From the NCBI GenBank assembly GCA_017522255.1, contig JAFWZP010000046.1, positions 1-41,319 on the forward strand: a DNA stretch of 41,319 bases, given 5' to 3'. A program made the translations under genes and the position numbers. The notes under the pieces were generated by a model. That model had not been told where the DNA came from, did no database searches, and saw only the letters and a list, made by a program, of their open reading frames with translations. This document shows, in pieces, positions 27,049 through 34,952 of the stretch; position 1 is the stretch's first letter, and every line of letters starts with the position of its first letter. Source of the DNA: Bacteroidales bacterium (GTDB lineage Bacteria; Bacteroidota; Bacteroidia; Bacteroidales; P3).

Positions 27049-27082
27049 TTTGTGTCAAACTAATAAAAATGTAGTACTTTTG
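27049..27082 (+). promoter_or_regulatory. candidate promoter of the Ala/Glu-rich lipoprotein
   Basis: TACTTTTG (27075-27082) matches the -7 consensus and TTTG (27049-27052) the -33, with a rather long 22-nt spacer. It is 45 nt before the ATG. Confidence 0.55.
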
Positions 27083-27126
27083 CAAAATAAATCAATTAAT
27101 TAGAAACATAAAATAATAAAGACAAA

Positions 27127-27339
27127 ATGAAAAAAGTAATGTTCTTATTGGCTGTTGCAGGTATGTTTGCTTTTGCATCGTGCAACAATGCAGCTGAAGC
27201 TCCTGCTGAAGAAGCTGCTGCTACTGAAACTGTTGTTGAAGAAGCTCCTGCTGCTGAAGAAGCTACTATTGATTCAACTGTTGTTGAAGGAGTCGCTACT
27301 GAAGAAGCTGCTGCAACTGAAACTCCTGCTGCTGAATAA
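27127..27339 (+). CDS. small Ala/Glu-rich lipoprotein
   Basis: 70 aa. The signal peptide MKKVMFLLAVAGMFAFASC ends in a lipobox (FASC, Cys19), so the mature protein is 52 residues attached to a lipid. Those are nearly all Ala, Glu, Thr, Val and Pro in repeats of the form AAATETxVEEAPAAEE. Strongly acidic and probably disordered. The DNA is a run of related GCTGCT / GAAGAA / ACTGAA codons, a slippage-prone design. It has its own promoter and terminator, which suggests strong expression. Similar tiny acidic lipoproteins occur in Bacteroidota; no function is known to me. Confidence 0.82.
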   Translation: MKKVMFLLAVAGMFAFASCNNAAEAPAEEAAATETVVEEAPAAEEATIDSTVVEGVATEEAAATETPAAE

Positions 27340-27368
27340 TTAAAACGTTTAGTAAAAGGTAAAATAAA

Positions 27369-27398
27369 AGAGGATTGCCAAACGCAATCCTCTTTTTT
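27369..27398. terminator. bidirectional terminator between convergent genes
   Basis: AGAGGATTGC (27369-27378) / GCAATCCTCT (27384-27393) with a 5-nt loop, flanked by A-rich and T-rich runs, so it works in both directions for the two lipoprotein genes. Confidence 0.85.
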
Positions 27399-27422
27399 GT
27401 TACTGTGTAATCGGTAGTTATT

Positions 27423-27848
27423 TTATTGAGCTATCGATACTTTAAACTTCATGTACGAAGGTTTGTTGGCATGATGGAAATCCGAATCTTCGATTATGAA
27501 GGTTATTTCGCCTTGCGAAATATCGAAACGTACATTTTCGTAATAATAATCGTCAATATTATTGTCGTAGTAAGGCAATAGGTAAGGAAGCATATTGTCT
27601 CTTCCATCGGCATCTATATAGTATGCCACCACTATGCCGTTTTCTATCACCGCCTTGGTGATTTCGGGGGCAGAAAAACTTGCGTAGATATACGATAAGT
27701 TACTTTGATCTACCCAATGATTGCTATAAACATCAATGTAAAATGTTTTTACTATACCATAGTTGTGTATGTGTACGTCTTCTTCTTTTATGCAGCTTGT
27801 CATCAAGCATGAGGTTGCAACTAAAAGTGCTAAAATTACTTTTCTCAT
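27423..27848 (-). CDS. putative lipoprotein of unknown function
   Basis: 141 aa. Signal peptide MRKVILALLVATSCLMTSC with lipobox MTSC (Cys19). The mature part is beta-rich with aromatic strands (FYIDVYSNHWVDQSNLSYIYASFSAPEI, VVAYYIDADGRDNMLPYLLPYY, VRFDISQGEITFIIED). Proteins of this pattern (a value, a sign-of-effect strand, a 'LPY' strand) are common in Bacteroidales, but I know no function. Last gene of the pheS-folB-thioredoxin-exonuclease run, 7 nt after the exonuclease stop. Confidence 0.8.
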   Translation of the reverse strand: MRKVILALLVATSCLMTSCIKEEDVHIHNYGIVKTFYIDVYSNHWVDQSNLSYIYASFSAPEITKAVIENGIVVAYYIDADGRDNMLPYLLPYYDNNIDDYYYENVRFDISQGEITFIIEDSDFHHANKPSYMKFKVSIAQ

Positions 27849-27855
27849 AATGTGT

Positions 27856-28575
27856 TTATTTTTTTATTATATTTTGATTTGTTATTAATTCTTTTCCCGT
27901 CATTTTCAGAAATAGCTGAGCCACTGTTGTTGTGTCTTTTTCGCAGTATGTGGCTATTCTGGTTAGGTTTTTTTCGTTCCAATAAACACTACCTACATCG
28001 CTTCCGTTTATATCGTCTTTAGGTGATGGTATTCCAAATACATTAGCCAGCAGGTTTAGCGGTGTGTAGTGTTTATAGTCTCCAAATTTCCACATTTCAA
28101 GTGTGTCGATGTGTGGACTTTCCCACGACTTTTTACCCATTAAATTCATCACTTGAGGTATTTCTATTCCGTTTATAAGCATTCGTCGGCATAGGTAAGG
28201 TATATCAAATTCTTTTACATTGTGTCCACAGAGATGGTTTTCTTTGTTGTTGAAATGTCCTTTTACAAGTGCGGAGAATTGATTTAAGATGTCTTTTTCG
28301 TCGTTGGAGCAATATGATTTGATATATAACTTATCTTTTCTTATAAACCCCACCGAAATACAAACCACCTTGCCAAACTCGGCATATATTCCTGCTCGAG
28401 AGTATAGTTCTTTAGGAGAGCTGAAGTCTTTGTGAGCGTCGTGTTGCATAAGCACTGTTGCTTTATGATCCCACAAAGTCTTCGTCTGCTCGTCTAAATC
28501 GTCATAATCGGCATATTGAGATACCGTTTCAATGTCGATGAATAATATTTTCTCTACATTTATATCGGGATACAT
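27856..28575 (-). CDS. PolB-like 3'-5' exonuclease
   Basis: 239 aa. DEDD-type exonuclease fold: Exo I FIDIETVSQ (residues about 12-20), Exo II GHNVKEFDIPYLCRRM and Exo III YCEKDTTTVAQLF, which gives the D-E-D-D metal ligands, with Tyr in the YCEKD motif as in the DEDDy class. Matches the stand-alone 'predicted 3'-5' exonuclease related to DNA polymerase B' family that is common in Bacteroidota. Probably trims 3' ends of DNA or RNA in the cytosol. Its ATG overlaps the stop codon of the thioredoxin gene (TAATG type), so the two are translationally coupled. Confidence 0.85.
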   Translation of the reverse strand: MYPDINVEKILFIDIETVSQYADYDDLDEQTKTLWDHKATVLMQHDAHKDFSSPKELYSRAGIYAEFGKVVCISVGFIRKDKLYIKSYCSNDEKDILNQFSALVKGHFNNKENHLCGHNVKEFDIPYLCRRMLINGIEIPQVMNLMGKKSWESPHIDTLEMWKFGDYKHYTPLNLLANVFGIPSPKDDINGSDVGSVYWNEKNLTRIATYCEKDTTTVAQLFLKMTGKELITNQNIIKK

Positions 28576-28979
28576 TATTTAGTCTCCAACACTTTGTTTA
28601 GCACTGCTATAATATTTTCTTTTTGTTGAGTGCCCATGGTTCGTGTTACCTCTTTGCCGTCTTTAAACACTATCAAAGTAGGAATACTTGATATTCGGTA
28701 TTTTGCAGCTATGTTTTTTGCTTTGTCGACATCTATCTTCAAAAATGCGACTTTGCCTTTCATTTCTTTTGCAGCTTCTTCAAAAATAGGAGCTTGCATC
28801 AGACATGGTCTGCACCATGTAGCCCAAAAGTCTACTATAACAACTCCTTTTGAGATGTTCTTTTCGAAACTTTTTTCGGTTACTTCTTTTACTTTGCCAC
28901 CTTTGTCGGCATAAACCATATTGTCTATTGCCATAAATAGCGATAAGATAATGGTCAGTATGAATGCTTTTTGTTTCAT
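28575..28979 (-). CDS. exported thioredoxin-like protein
   Basis: 134 aa. An N-terminal signal or membrane anchor (KQKAFILTIILSLFMAIDNMVYAD) precedes a single thioredoxin domain (about 30-134) with active site WATWCRPCLMQAP, cis-Pro SIPTLIVF and the normal secondary-structure order. The usual WCGPC is WCRPC; the Arg between the cysteines would raise the redox potential compared with thioredoxin. It most likely works on disulfides in the periplasm. 18 nt after folB and coupled to the exonuclease downstream. Confidence 0.88.
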   Translation of the reverse strand: MKQKAFILTIILSLFMAIDNMVYADKGGKVKEVTEKSFEKNISKGVVIVDFWATWCRPCLMQAPIFEEAAKEMKGKVAFLKIDVDKAKNIAAKYRISSIPTLIVFKDGKEVTRTMGTQQKENIIAVLNKVLETK

Positions 28980-28997
28980 AATACTTGTTTTTTTGTT

Positions 28998-29357
28998 TTA
29001 TTTGCGTTCTTTTTTTATTTCAACACTTACTGCTTCAAGTTTTCCACCCAAGGGTGGGTTTAATTTAGATACTTTAACAGTAAGGCATTCTATGGTTGCA
29101 AATTCGTTCAAAACAGCATTAGCTATACGTTCACATACGTTTTCTAATAGCTTAGAAGGTTTTTCCATCTCTCTTTTTGCTGTTTGGTATACCGAAAGGT
29201 AGTTTACAGTGTCGGTAATATCATCAGAAGTTTGAGATACTGTGGTGTCTACTTCCAATTCCATATCTACCAAAAAGTGAGTACCTATGGCTTGTTCTTC
29301 GGCAAAGCAACCATGGTAGGCATAAAAAGTCATTTTTTCTAATCGTATTTTAGCCAT
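28998..29357 (-). CDS. folB: dihydroneopterin aldolase
   Basis: 119 aa. Converts 7,8-dihydroneopterin to 6-hydroxymethyl-dihydropterin and glycolaldehyde in folate synthesis. Family signatures: FYAYHGCFAEEQAIGTHFLVDMELEVD at the N-terminus with the active-site Tyr and Glu, TDTVNYLSVY, LLENVCERIANAVL, then VKVSKLNPPLGGKLEAVSVEI with the catalytic Lys. Full length. Its start is 1 nt from the pheS stop, so tightly coupled. Confidence 0.94.
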   Translation of the reverse strand: MAKIRLEKMTFYAYHGCFAEEQAIGTHFLVDMELEVDTTVSQTSDDITDTVNYLSVYQTAKREMEKPSKLLENVCERIANAVLNEFATIECLTVKVSKLNPPLGGKLEAVSVEIKKERK

Positions 29358-29358
29358 A

Positions 29359-30399
29359 TTATAGTATTGCTTCGAATTGTTTTAAAAATCGTAGGTCATT
29401 TTCGAAATATAGTCGTAAATCTCGTATTTGGTATTTAAGCATAGCCATACGTTCTACTCCCATTCCGAAAGCAAATCCCGAATATTGAGTGCTGTCAATG
29501 CCGCTGGCTTCTAATACATTGGGGTCTACCATGCCACAACCTAATATTTCTAACCAACCTGTGTGTTTGCATATATTGCAACCTTTGCCTCCGCATATAT
29601 TGCATGATATATCCATTTCAGCCGATGGTTCGGTAAAAGGGAAATACGAAGGACGTAGACGAATTTGAGTGTCTTCGCCAAACATTTCTTTAGCAAAATA
29701 TAGCAAAGTTTGTTTTAAGTCGGCAAATGACACTTTTTTGTCGATATATAATCCTTCAACCTGATGAAATATACAGTGAGCACGAGCGGATATAGCTTCG
29801 TTTCGAAACACACGACCGGGTGCTATTATACGTATTGGGGGTTGATTTTTTTCCATTACACGCACTTGCACTGATGAGGTATGAGTGCGAAGAGCCACAT
29901 CGCCATGCTTGCCTTCCTTTTCTATAAAGAATGTGTCTTGCATATCTCTTGCAGGGTGTTCGGGAGGAAAGTTTAGGGCTGAAAAAATGTGCCAATCATC
30001 TTCTATTTCGGGAGCTTCGGCAACAGTGAAACCGATACGTGCAAATATATCTATAATCTCATTTTGCACTACTGACAATACGTGTCTGCTACCTATTTCC
30101 GAAAAATCGGTAGGCATAGTAAGATCCATATCGCCACTATCGTCGCTTTGTTCCTCTACATAGTTTTTAAACTCTTCTATTTTGTTTTGTGCAGCTGTTT
30201 TTAGTTGGTTTAATAGTTGCCCCATTTCTCGTTTTTGGTCGTTGGGCATGGTCTTAAATGTTTCAAACAACTTGTTCATCACACCTTTTTTACCCAAAAA
30301 CTTTATGCGAAATTGTTCTATTCCTTCTATTTTATTTGTAAAATTATCAATGTTTGTTTCATTGATTTCTTTTAAGTAGTCTTGAATTTTATCTTTCAT
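29359..30399 (-). CDS. pheS: phenylalanine--tRNA ligase alpha subunit
   Basis: 346 aa class II synthetase subunit that, with PheT, charges tRNA-Phe. Residues 1-90 form the coiled-coil arm (FRIKFLGKKGVMNKLFETFK). Motif 2 is HTSSVQVRVMEKNQPPIRIIAPGRVFRNE, motif 3 GFAFGMGVERMAML near the C-terminus, and the signature FPFTEPSAEMDISC..GGKGCNICKHTGWLEILGCGMVDPNVL lies between. Full length. pheT is not adjacent, as in many Bacteroidota. Forms an operon with folB, the thioredoxin, the exonuclease and a lipoprotein. Confidence 0.96.
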   Translation of the reverse strand: MKDKIQDYLKEINETNIDNFTNKIEGIEQFRIKFLGKKGVMNKLFETFKTMPNDQKREMGQLLNQLKTAAQNKIEEFKNYVEEQSDDSGDMDLTMPTDFSEIGSRHVLSVVQNEIIDIFARIGFTVAEAPEIEDDWHIFSALNFPPEHPARDMQDTFFIEKEGKHGDVALRTHTSSVQVRVMEKNQPPIRIIAPGRVFRNEAISARAHCIFHQVEGLYIDKKVSFADLKQTLLYFAKEMFGEDTQIRLRPSYFPFTEPSAEMDISCNICGGKGCNICKHTGWLEILGCGMVDPNVLEASGIDSTQYSGFAFGMGVERMAMLKYQIRDLRLYFENDLRFLKQFEAIL

Positions 30400-30445
30400 C
30401 TGAATTTTGTCTTTGTATTATAATTGCACTACAATAACGAAAAAA

Positions 30446-31141
30446 TTACTCTTCTATTACACGTATTTTCATTTTTACATCATTTAAAGGTCTGTTGTTG
30501 CCATCGCATTGCACTGTAGCTATCTTATCTACAACCTCAATACCTTCCACTACTTCGCCAAAAACAGTGTAGTCATTGTCCAAAAAAGGAGTGCCACCTA
30601 TGGTTTTGTATATTTCTATTTGTTCTGCAGTGTAAGGTTCTTTGCGTTTGCTTTGCATTTGCATCATCTTTAATTGCTGTTCGTTGTATTTTTGACCTTG
30701 TACGATATAAAATTGAGAGCCCGACGATTCTTTTTTAGGGTTTACAAAATCGCCTTGTCTGGCGGCAGCCAAAGCTCCCTTTTTGTGGATAAAATTATTA
30801 TTAAATTCGGCAGGTATGGTGTAGCCCGGTCCTCCATTTCCAAGCATCTGTCCCGCTTTGGCATTTTTTGAATTCGGGTCGCCTCCTTGAACCATAAAAT
30901 TGTTTATTACCCGATGAAACAACAAGTCGTCAAAAAATCCCTTTTTTACCAGCTTAATGAAGTTTTCTTTGTGTAATGGGGTCTCATTATACAACAAAAT
31001 CTTCATTTTTCCGTAGGTTGTTTCTACTAAAACGTAAGTTTTTTTCTCTTTTTTACCATCTTGATTTTTAGCATTTTGACTAAAAGAGAATGAAAAAATC
31101 ATTAAAAAAAATGCTAAAAATGTAAGTTTTTTTCTGTTCAT
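30446..31141 (-). CDS. exported cyclophilin-type peptidyl-prolyl isomerase
   Basis: 231 aa. Signal peptide MNRKKLTFLAFFLMIFSFSFSQ, then a cyclophilin domain from about residue 38: TTYGKMKILLYNE, ENFIKLVKKGFFDDLLFHRVINNFMVQGGDP with the catalytic Arg, GALAAARQGDFVNPKKESSGSQFYIVQG, and VFGEVVEGIEVVDKI. An insert of about 25 charged residues (QLKMMQMQSKRKEPYTAEQ) follows the FYIVQG strand. It speeds Pro isomerisation in periplasmic folding. The frame reaches up to 31177, but a -7 box (plus CAAAAGTA, 31161-31168) lies there, so the Met at 31141 is chosen. 46 nt upstream of pheS. Confidence 0.9.
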   Translation of the reverse strand: MNRKKLTFLAFFLMIFSFSFSQNAKNQDGKKEKKTYVLVETTYGKMKILLYNETPLHKENFIKLVKKGFFDDLLFHRVINNFMVQGGDPNSKNAKAGQMLGNGGPGYTIPAEFNNNFIHKKGALAAARQGDFVNPKKESSGSQFYIVQGQKYNEQQLKMMQMQSKRKEPYTAEQIEIYKTIGGTPFLDNDYTVFGEVVEGIEVVDKIATVQCDGNNRPLNDVKMKIRVIEE

Positions 31142-31212
31142 AAGCATAAAAATATTATTTTTGCAAAAGTAAATCAAATAATTTAAATGTGTAACAAAAT
31201 AAAGAAAAAATT

Positions 31213-31620
31213 ATGATGAAAAAATGTTTAATAACGGTTAGTTTATTGGTAATCACTGCTTTGTTTGTGAATATTTTTATTTCTTGCGACAAAGATACAG
31301 ATTGCACTATTGTGGTAACTGTAATTGATGGACAAACCCAACTTCCGGTGCCCGGTGCAAACATATTTTTTGGACATGATAGTTGTGATTTCAACGTAGA
31401 AGCAGTTACCGATGCTGAAGGCAAATATAGCCACACATACAAAAGCCCTGCTATATACGAAATGAGATCGTGGATAGATTATGAAGTTGAAATAGATGCT
31501 CAATCTTATTGGGCTATACACAAAGAAGGTTACAATAGTTTTCGTTTGAGAGAAGGCGAAATTATTGAGCGTGATTTGGTGTTGACAGAGTCTGATTCAA
31601 TAAAGAAGTTATATCAATAG
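31213..31620 (+). CDS. lipoprotein with carboxypeptidase-regulatory-like domain
   Basis: 135 aa. Signal peptide MMKKCLITVSLLVITALFVNIFISC with lipobox FISC (Cys25). The rest has the layout of a prealbumin-like regulatory domain: CTIVVTVIDGQTQLPVPGANIFFG, VTDAEGKYSHTYKSPAIYEM, then VEIDAQSYWAIHKEGYNSFRLREGEIIERDLVL. Such domains are often binding or spacer modules at the Bacteroidota surface. The next gene starts 12 nt after the stop, so both share the transcript. The substrate or partner is unknown. Confidence 0.82.
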   Translation: MMKKCLITVSLLVITALFVNIFISCDKDTDCTIVVTVIDGQTQLPVPGANIFFGHDSCDFNVEAVTDAEGKYSHTYKSPAIYEMRSWIDYEVEIDAQSYWAIHKEGYNSFRLREGEIIERDLVLTESDSIKKLYQ

Positions 31621-31631
31621 TGTTTTTTTGT

Positions 31632-33194
31632 ATGTCGGATATAAAATTATCTCCCAAAGATTTAAAGCAAATATCTTCGTTAGGGTTGACTAAACAAGAT
31701 GTTTTGCATCAAATTTCAAATTATAAAGCAGGTTTTCCTGCCGTGGTGTTAGATTCTCCTGCCACTGTCGAGAATAAGGGTATATTACGTTTCTCGAAAG
31801 AAGAGGAAGATTTTTATATCAGCTATTATGAGGAACATTCGGTCAACAAAAATATATTGAAGTTTGTTCCTGCTTCGGGTGCCGCCACTCGAATGTTTAA
31901 AGATTTATATGCTTTTACCTCTGTTTATAACGGAATACCAAGCACTATTGCTAAGGATTTTCCTGAGGTGAAAGTATTTCTTGATAATATTAATCGCTTC
32001 GCTTTTTACGACGATTTAAAGAGAGTGATGGCAAAAACAGGTTCCTCTGTCGATGATTATATGTCAAGAGCCGATTATCCTTCTGTAATCAATTATTTGT
32101 TAGGCCGACAATACTTAGGCTATGGTTTGTTGCCAAAAGCGTTGTTGATGTTTCATAAATACGAAGTAGGGGCAAGGACTTCGTTGGCAGAGCATTTTAC
32201 TGAAGCATACAGATATGCAAGATCGAAAGATAGTGCGGCTTATTTGCATTTTACTGTGTCACCCGAACATAGAAGAAAATTTTTGAACGAGATAAGAAAC
32301 ATAAGAAAATATTATTCTTCGTTTAGCGACATAGATTTTCATGTAAGACTTTCCGAACAAAAACATTACACCGATATTATTGCCGTAGACGAATACAATA
32401 ATCCTGTAAGAAATGATGATGGAAGTTTGATTTTCAGACCGGGTGGGCATGGAGCTCTTATCGAAAACTTGGGAGATTGTAAAGGTGATATCATTTTTAT
32501 TAAAAATATAGACAATGTAGTTCCTGACAATCCTTTGTTGGATAAACAGACTATAACAGTGCGTTACAAAAAGCTCTTGGGAGGATTGTTGCTTAATTTG
32601 CAGGAAAAAGTGTTTGGAATGATACACACCTTGCAACAACGCCCCTCCGAAAACGATTTAAAGGAGATAGAAGATTATATGCAAAAGAATTTGTGCATAG
32701 ATTTATCTCGAGAGTTGAGTGTGTCTTCTTTTGAAAAAAGAGTTGAGTTGTTGATTATGAAATTAAATCGTCCTATCAGGGTGTGTGGTATGGTTAAAAA
32801 CCAAGGGGAACCCGGGGGCGGACCATTTTGGGTTGTCAATGGCGATGGAACCAAGAGTTTGCAGATTGTGGAAACATCACAAATAAACAGAAAAAATCCG
32901 GAACAAGAAAAAATACTTTCGGCTGCCACCCACTTCAATCCCGTTGATTTGGTATGTGGAATACGCACTCATTCGGGAAGGTATTTCAACTTGTCTAATT
33001 ATGTCGACCATACAACAGGTTTCATAACCAAAAAAACTGTTGGAGCCACAATAGTAAAATCTCAAGAGTTGCCCGGTTTGTGGAATGGTGCTATGGCTGA
33101 TTGGATTACAGTGTTTGTTGAGGTGCCATTGCAGACGTTTAATCCTGTAAAAACCATAAATGACTTGCTTAGGAAAGAACATTTTATTGATTAG
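31632..33194 (+). CDS. DUF4301 family protein
   Basis: 520 aa, cytosolic. Recognised as the DUF4301 family of Bacteroidota. The segment LKFVPASGAATRMFKDLYAF (about 70-89) looks like a nucleotidyltransferase entry loop (family: VPAGGxGTRM), and later parts (FRPGGHGALIENLGDCKGDIIFIKNIDN) resemble the substrate region of UTP-sugar uridylyltransferases, so a sugar-nucleotide role is a fair guess but not shown. Other blocks: GMVKNQGEPGGGPFWVV and SAATHFNPVDLVCGIRT. A GTG at 31620 could start it earlier; ATG at 31632 (MSDIKLSPKDLKQ) is preferred. Ends with a strong terminator. Confidence 0.87.
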   Translation: MSDIKLSPKDLKQISSLGLTKQDVLHQISNYKAGFPAVVLDSPATVENKGILRFSKEEEDFYISYYEEHSVNKNILKFVPASGAATRMFKDLYAFTSVYNGIPSTIAKDFPEVKVFLDNINRFAFYDDLKRVMAKTGSSVDDYMSRADYPSVINYLLGRQYLGYGLLPKALLMFHKYEVGARTSLAEHFTEAYRYARSKDSAAYLHFTVSPEHRRKFLNEIRNIRKYYSSFSDIDFHVRLSEQKHYTDIIAVDEYNNPVRNDDGSLIFRPGGHGALIENLGDCKGDIIFIKNIDNVVPDNPLLDKQTITVRYKKLLGGLLLNLQEKVFGMIHTLQQRPSENDLKEIEDYMQKNLCIDLSRELSVSSFEKRVELLIMKLNRPIRVCGMVKNQGEPGGGPFWVVNGDGTKSLQIVETSQINRKNPEQEKILSAATHFNPVDLVCGIRTHSGRYFNLSNYVDHTTGFITKKTVGATIVKSQELPGLWNGAMADWITVFVEVPLQTFNPVKTINDLLRKEHFID

Positions 33195-33220
33195 AGGTAA
33201 TGCTAATAATATGTTAGGGA

Positions 33221-33270
33221 AAAGGAAATTTTTGAGGAAGTGAATGCTCAAAAATTTCCTTTTGTATTTT
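33221..33270 (+). terminator. strong terminator with a 17-bp perfect stem
   Basis: AAAAGGAAATTTTTGAG (33221-33237) pairs perfectly with CTCAAAAATTTCCTTTT (33247-33263) around a 9-nt loop, and TATTTTTTT follows. It closes the DUF4301 gene and insulates the ECF sigma gene. A longer ECF start at 33244 would lie inside this hairpin. Confidence 0.85.
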
Positions 33271-33321
33271 TTTAACACAAAGTTTGTATACCATAATACA
33301 AAAAAAGTAGTCTTATCACCG

Positions 33322-33894
33322 ATGAGTCAAGATATGCAAAAAACGATAGAAAAGTGTATTCAGGGTGATGCCGGTGCCCAAAGGGTTTTATACGATAGAT
33401 ATAAGGCTCGGTTTTATGCATTGTGTTTACGCTATTCCTCGAATGCTGATGAAGCTCAAGATATTTTAATAGAAGGTTTTTTGAAAGTGTTCAATTCTTT
33501 GGAAAACTATAGAAATGAAGGCGAATTTGAAGGTTGGATGCATAGAATATTTGTCAATCATGCTATAAGTTACATGCATCGAAAGAGAAACGACGTTTTG
33601 TCGAAAAATAATGAAAGAGAGATAGATGAAGCTATTTTAGTGGATAGAAATGATAATTATACTACTGATTTGAAAGGAATATTGTTGCATTATTTGAACT
33701 GCTTGAATCCTAAAGAACGTACTATTTTTAATATGGTGGCTATCGAAGAGTATTCCATTGTAGAGGTAGCCAAAGAATTGAATTTAAAAAAAACAGTAGT
33801 AAAAACATACTATTATAGAGCAAGAGCAAGATTAAAATCTATGCTACAAAAAAACGAAAAAGAATTATTAAGGGAATATAATTTGTACGAGTGA
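33322..33894 (+). CDS. ECF-type RNA polymerase sigma factor
   Basis: 190 aa sigma-70 factor with regions 2 and 4 only. Region 2: VLYDRYKARFYALCLRYSSNADEAQDILIEGFLKVFNSLENYR..EGEFEGWMHRIFVNHAISY. Region 4: CLNPKERTIFNMVAIEEYSIVEVAKELNLKKTVVKTYYYRARARLKSML, a clear helix-turn-helix with the typical KTxxYRARxRLK end. It directs RNA polymerase to specific promoters, probably for envelope genes. The ATG at 33322 is chosen because an earlier one lies in the upstream terminator. Its stop overlaps the next start (TGATG), the usual sign of a sigma/anti-sigma pair. Confidence 0.92.
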   Translation: MSQDMQKTIEKCIQGDAGAQRVLYDRYKARFYALCLRYSSNADEAQDILIEGFLKVFNSLENYRNEGEFEGWMHRIFVNHAISYMHRKRNDVLSKNNEREIDEAILVDRNDNYTTDLKGILLHYLNCLNPKERTIFNMVAIEEYSIVEVAKELNLKKTVVKTYYYRARARLKSMLQKNEKELLREYNLYE

Positions 33895-34898
33895 TGAATG
33901 TAGATGAATTATTTAAGAAAGGGTTGCAGAATAGCGAAGTAAATCCTCCTGATGCAGTTTGGGACAAGATTTTATCGAAGTTGCCTCAAGGAGTGTCCGG
34001 GTCAAATAATCTTGATTCCTTGACACAAACATTGTCAACATCGGCAAAGGTTGCACCATTGAAAGCGGTGGCAAAAATGGCAGCATGGAAAATAGTTTCG
34101 ATAGTGGCAGCTGTTGTTTCTGCAGTGGCTGCAACGGTTGTTATAGTAACTATGAATATGGATAACTATGTTGTAAATGAAAATCTAAATGAAAATCTAA
34201 ATGAAAATCTAAATGTAAACAATCCTATAGAAGAAACGCCTGTTTTTGCAGAAGTTGATAGCACTGATATCGACAACTTCGAAAATAATGTATCTGATGG
34301 TAATGATGTAAGTTCGTTTGATGAAGTTAAAGAAAACAATTCTTCTAATTCAATAAAAACCACTGACACAAAGAAAGATGAAACACCACTGAGCTGCAAT
34401 GCTGATAAAGATAAGAAGGAAGAAAAAGATGATGTAACTGACAGCGAGCCAAACCTTGATGTTGCGGATGCGGTGGAAAAAGAACAGCCGGTCGCCAATG
34501 AACCATTGGTTGAAAGTCCTGACACATTGATTGACATGTCTGATAAAACACAAACGCAAGAAAATATTTCGTCATCGTCCGAAAATGATGATATTTCAGC
34601 TGAAGATATAGAGAAATTAAATGAATTGATGTCTACATCAGATGTGGATATACCCAGGCTCATTACTCCTAATAATGATGGAATAAACGATTGTTGGATA
34701 ATACCGGGACTCGAAAAATACAATAGTGTGCATGTTGTTATTGTTGCACCTAATGGGAAAAAGGTTTACGAGAATAAAAAATACGATAATAGTTGGTGCC
34801 CTACAGATCTTCCCGATGGATCGTATTTTTATTTTGTCCAAATACGGGATGGGAACTATAAACCAAAACAATCTACATTGTATATAAAAAATAAATAA
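33894..34898 (+). CDS. membrane anti-sigma-like protein with T9SS type B-like C-terminal domain
   Basis: 334 aa. Residues 1-60 are cytosolic with an NPPDAVWDKILSKLP motif of Bacteroidota anti-sigma-like proteins. One membrane helix (about 62-86, VAKMAAWKIVSIVAAVVSAV). A disordered periplasmic linker (about 90-250) rich in Asp, Glu, Asn and Ser with three ENLN units. Then a gliding-motility/T9SS type B C-terminal domain (about 255-334): ITPNNDGINDCWIIPGLEKY, NGKKVYENKKYDNSWCP, LPDGSYFYFVQI. There is no cleavable signal peptide, so the domain is held in the periplasm and is not secreted cargo. Coupled to the ECF sigma gene by an ATGA-type overlap. Inferred role: keeps the sigma factor inactive and senses an envelope or T9SS signal. 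Confidence 0.8.
   Translation: MNVDELFKKGLQNSEVNPPDAVWDKILSKLPQGVSGSNNLDSLTQTLSTSAKVAPLKAVAKMAAWKIVSIVAAVVSAVAATVVIVTMNMDNYVVNENLNENLNENLNVNNPIEETPVFAEVDSTDIDNFENNVSDGNDVSSFDEVKENNSSNSIKTTDTKKDETPLSCNADKDKKEEKDDVTDSEPNLDVADAVEKEQPVANEPLVESPDTLIDMSDKTQTQENISSSSENDDISAEDIEKLNELMSTSDVDIPRLITPNNDGINDCWIIPGLEKYNSVHVVIVAPNGKKVYENKKYDNSWCPTDLPDGSYFYFVQIRDGNYKPKQSTLYIKNK
34179..34214. repeat. three exact 12-bp tandem units in the linker region
   Basis: GAAAATCTAAAT occurs three times in a row (34179, 34191, 34203) and encodes ENLN x3 at the start of the periplasmic linker. In-frame, so it could change linker length by slippage. Confidence 0.9.
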
Positions 34899-34931
34899 AT
34901 TGCAATATGTCAAAATTAATATGTATCTTTG
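34899..34931 (+). promoter_or_regulatory. candidate promoter of the RluA-family gene
   Basis: ATTG (34899-34902), 21-nt spacer, TATCTTTG (34924-34931). Located in the gap after the anti-sigma gene; it supports the ATG at 34953 as start. Confidence 0.55.
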
Positions 34932-34952
34932 CATTTTATAAATAATACTACA

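Noticed and set aside
33244..33321. Longer N-terminus of the ECF sigma factor
   Set aside because: The alternative start lies in the 17-bp terminator hairpin of the preceding gene, and the extra residues do not resemble region 1 of any sigma factor.
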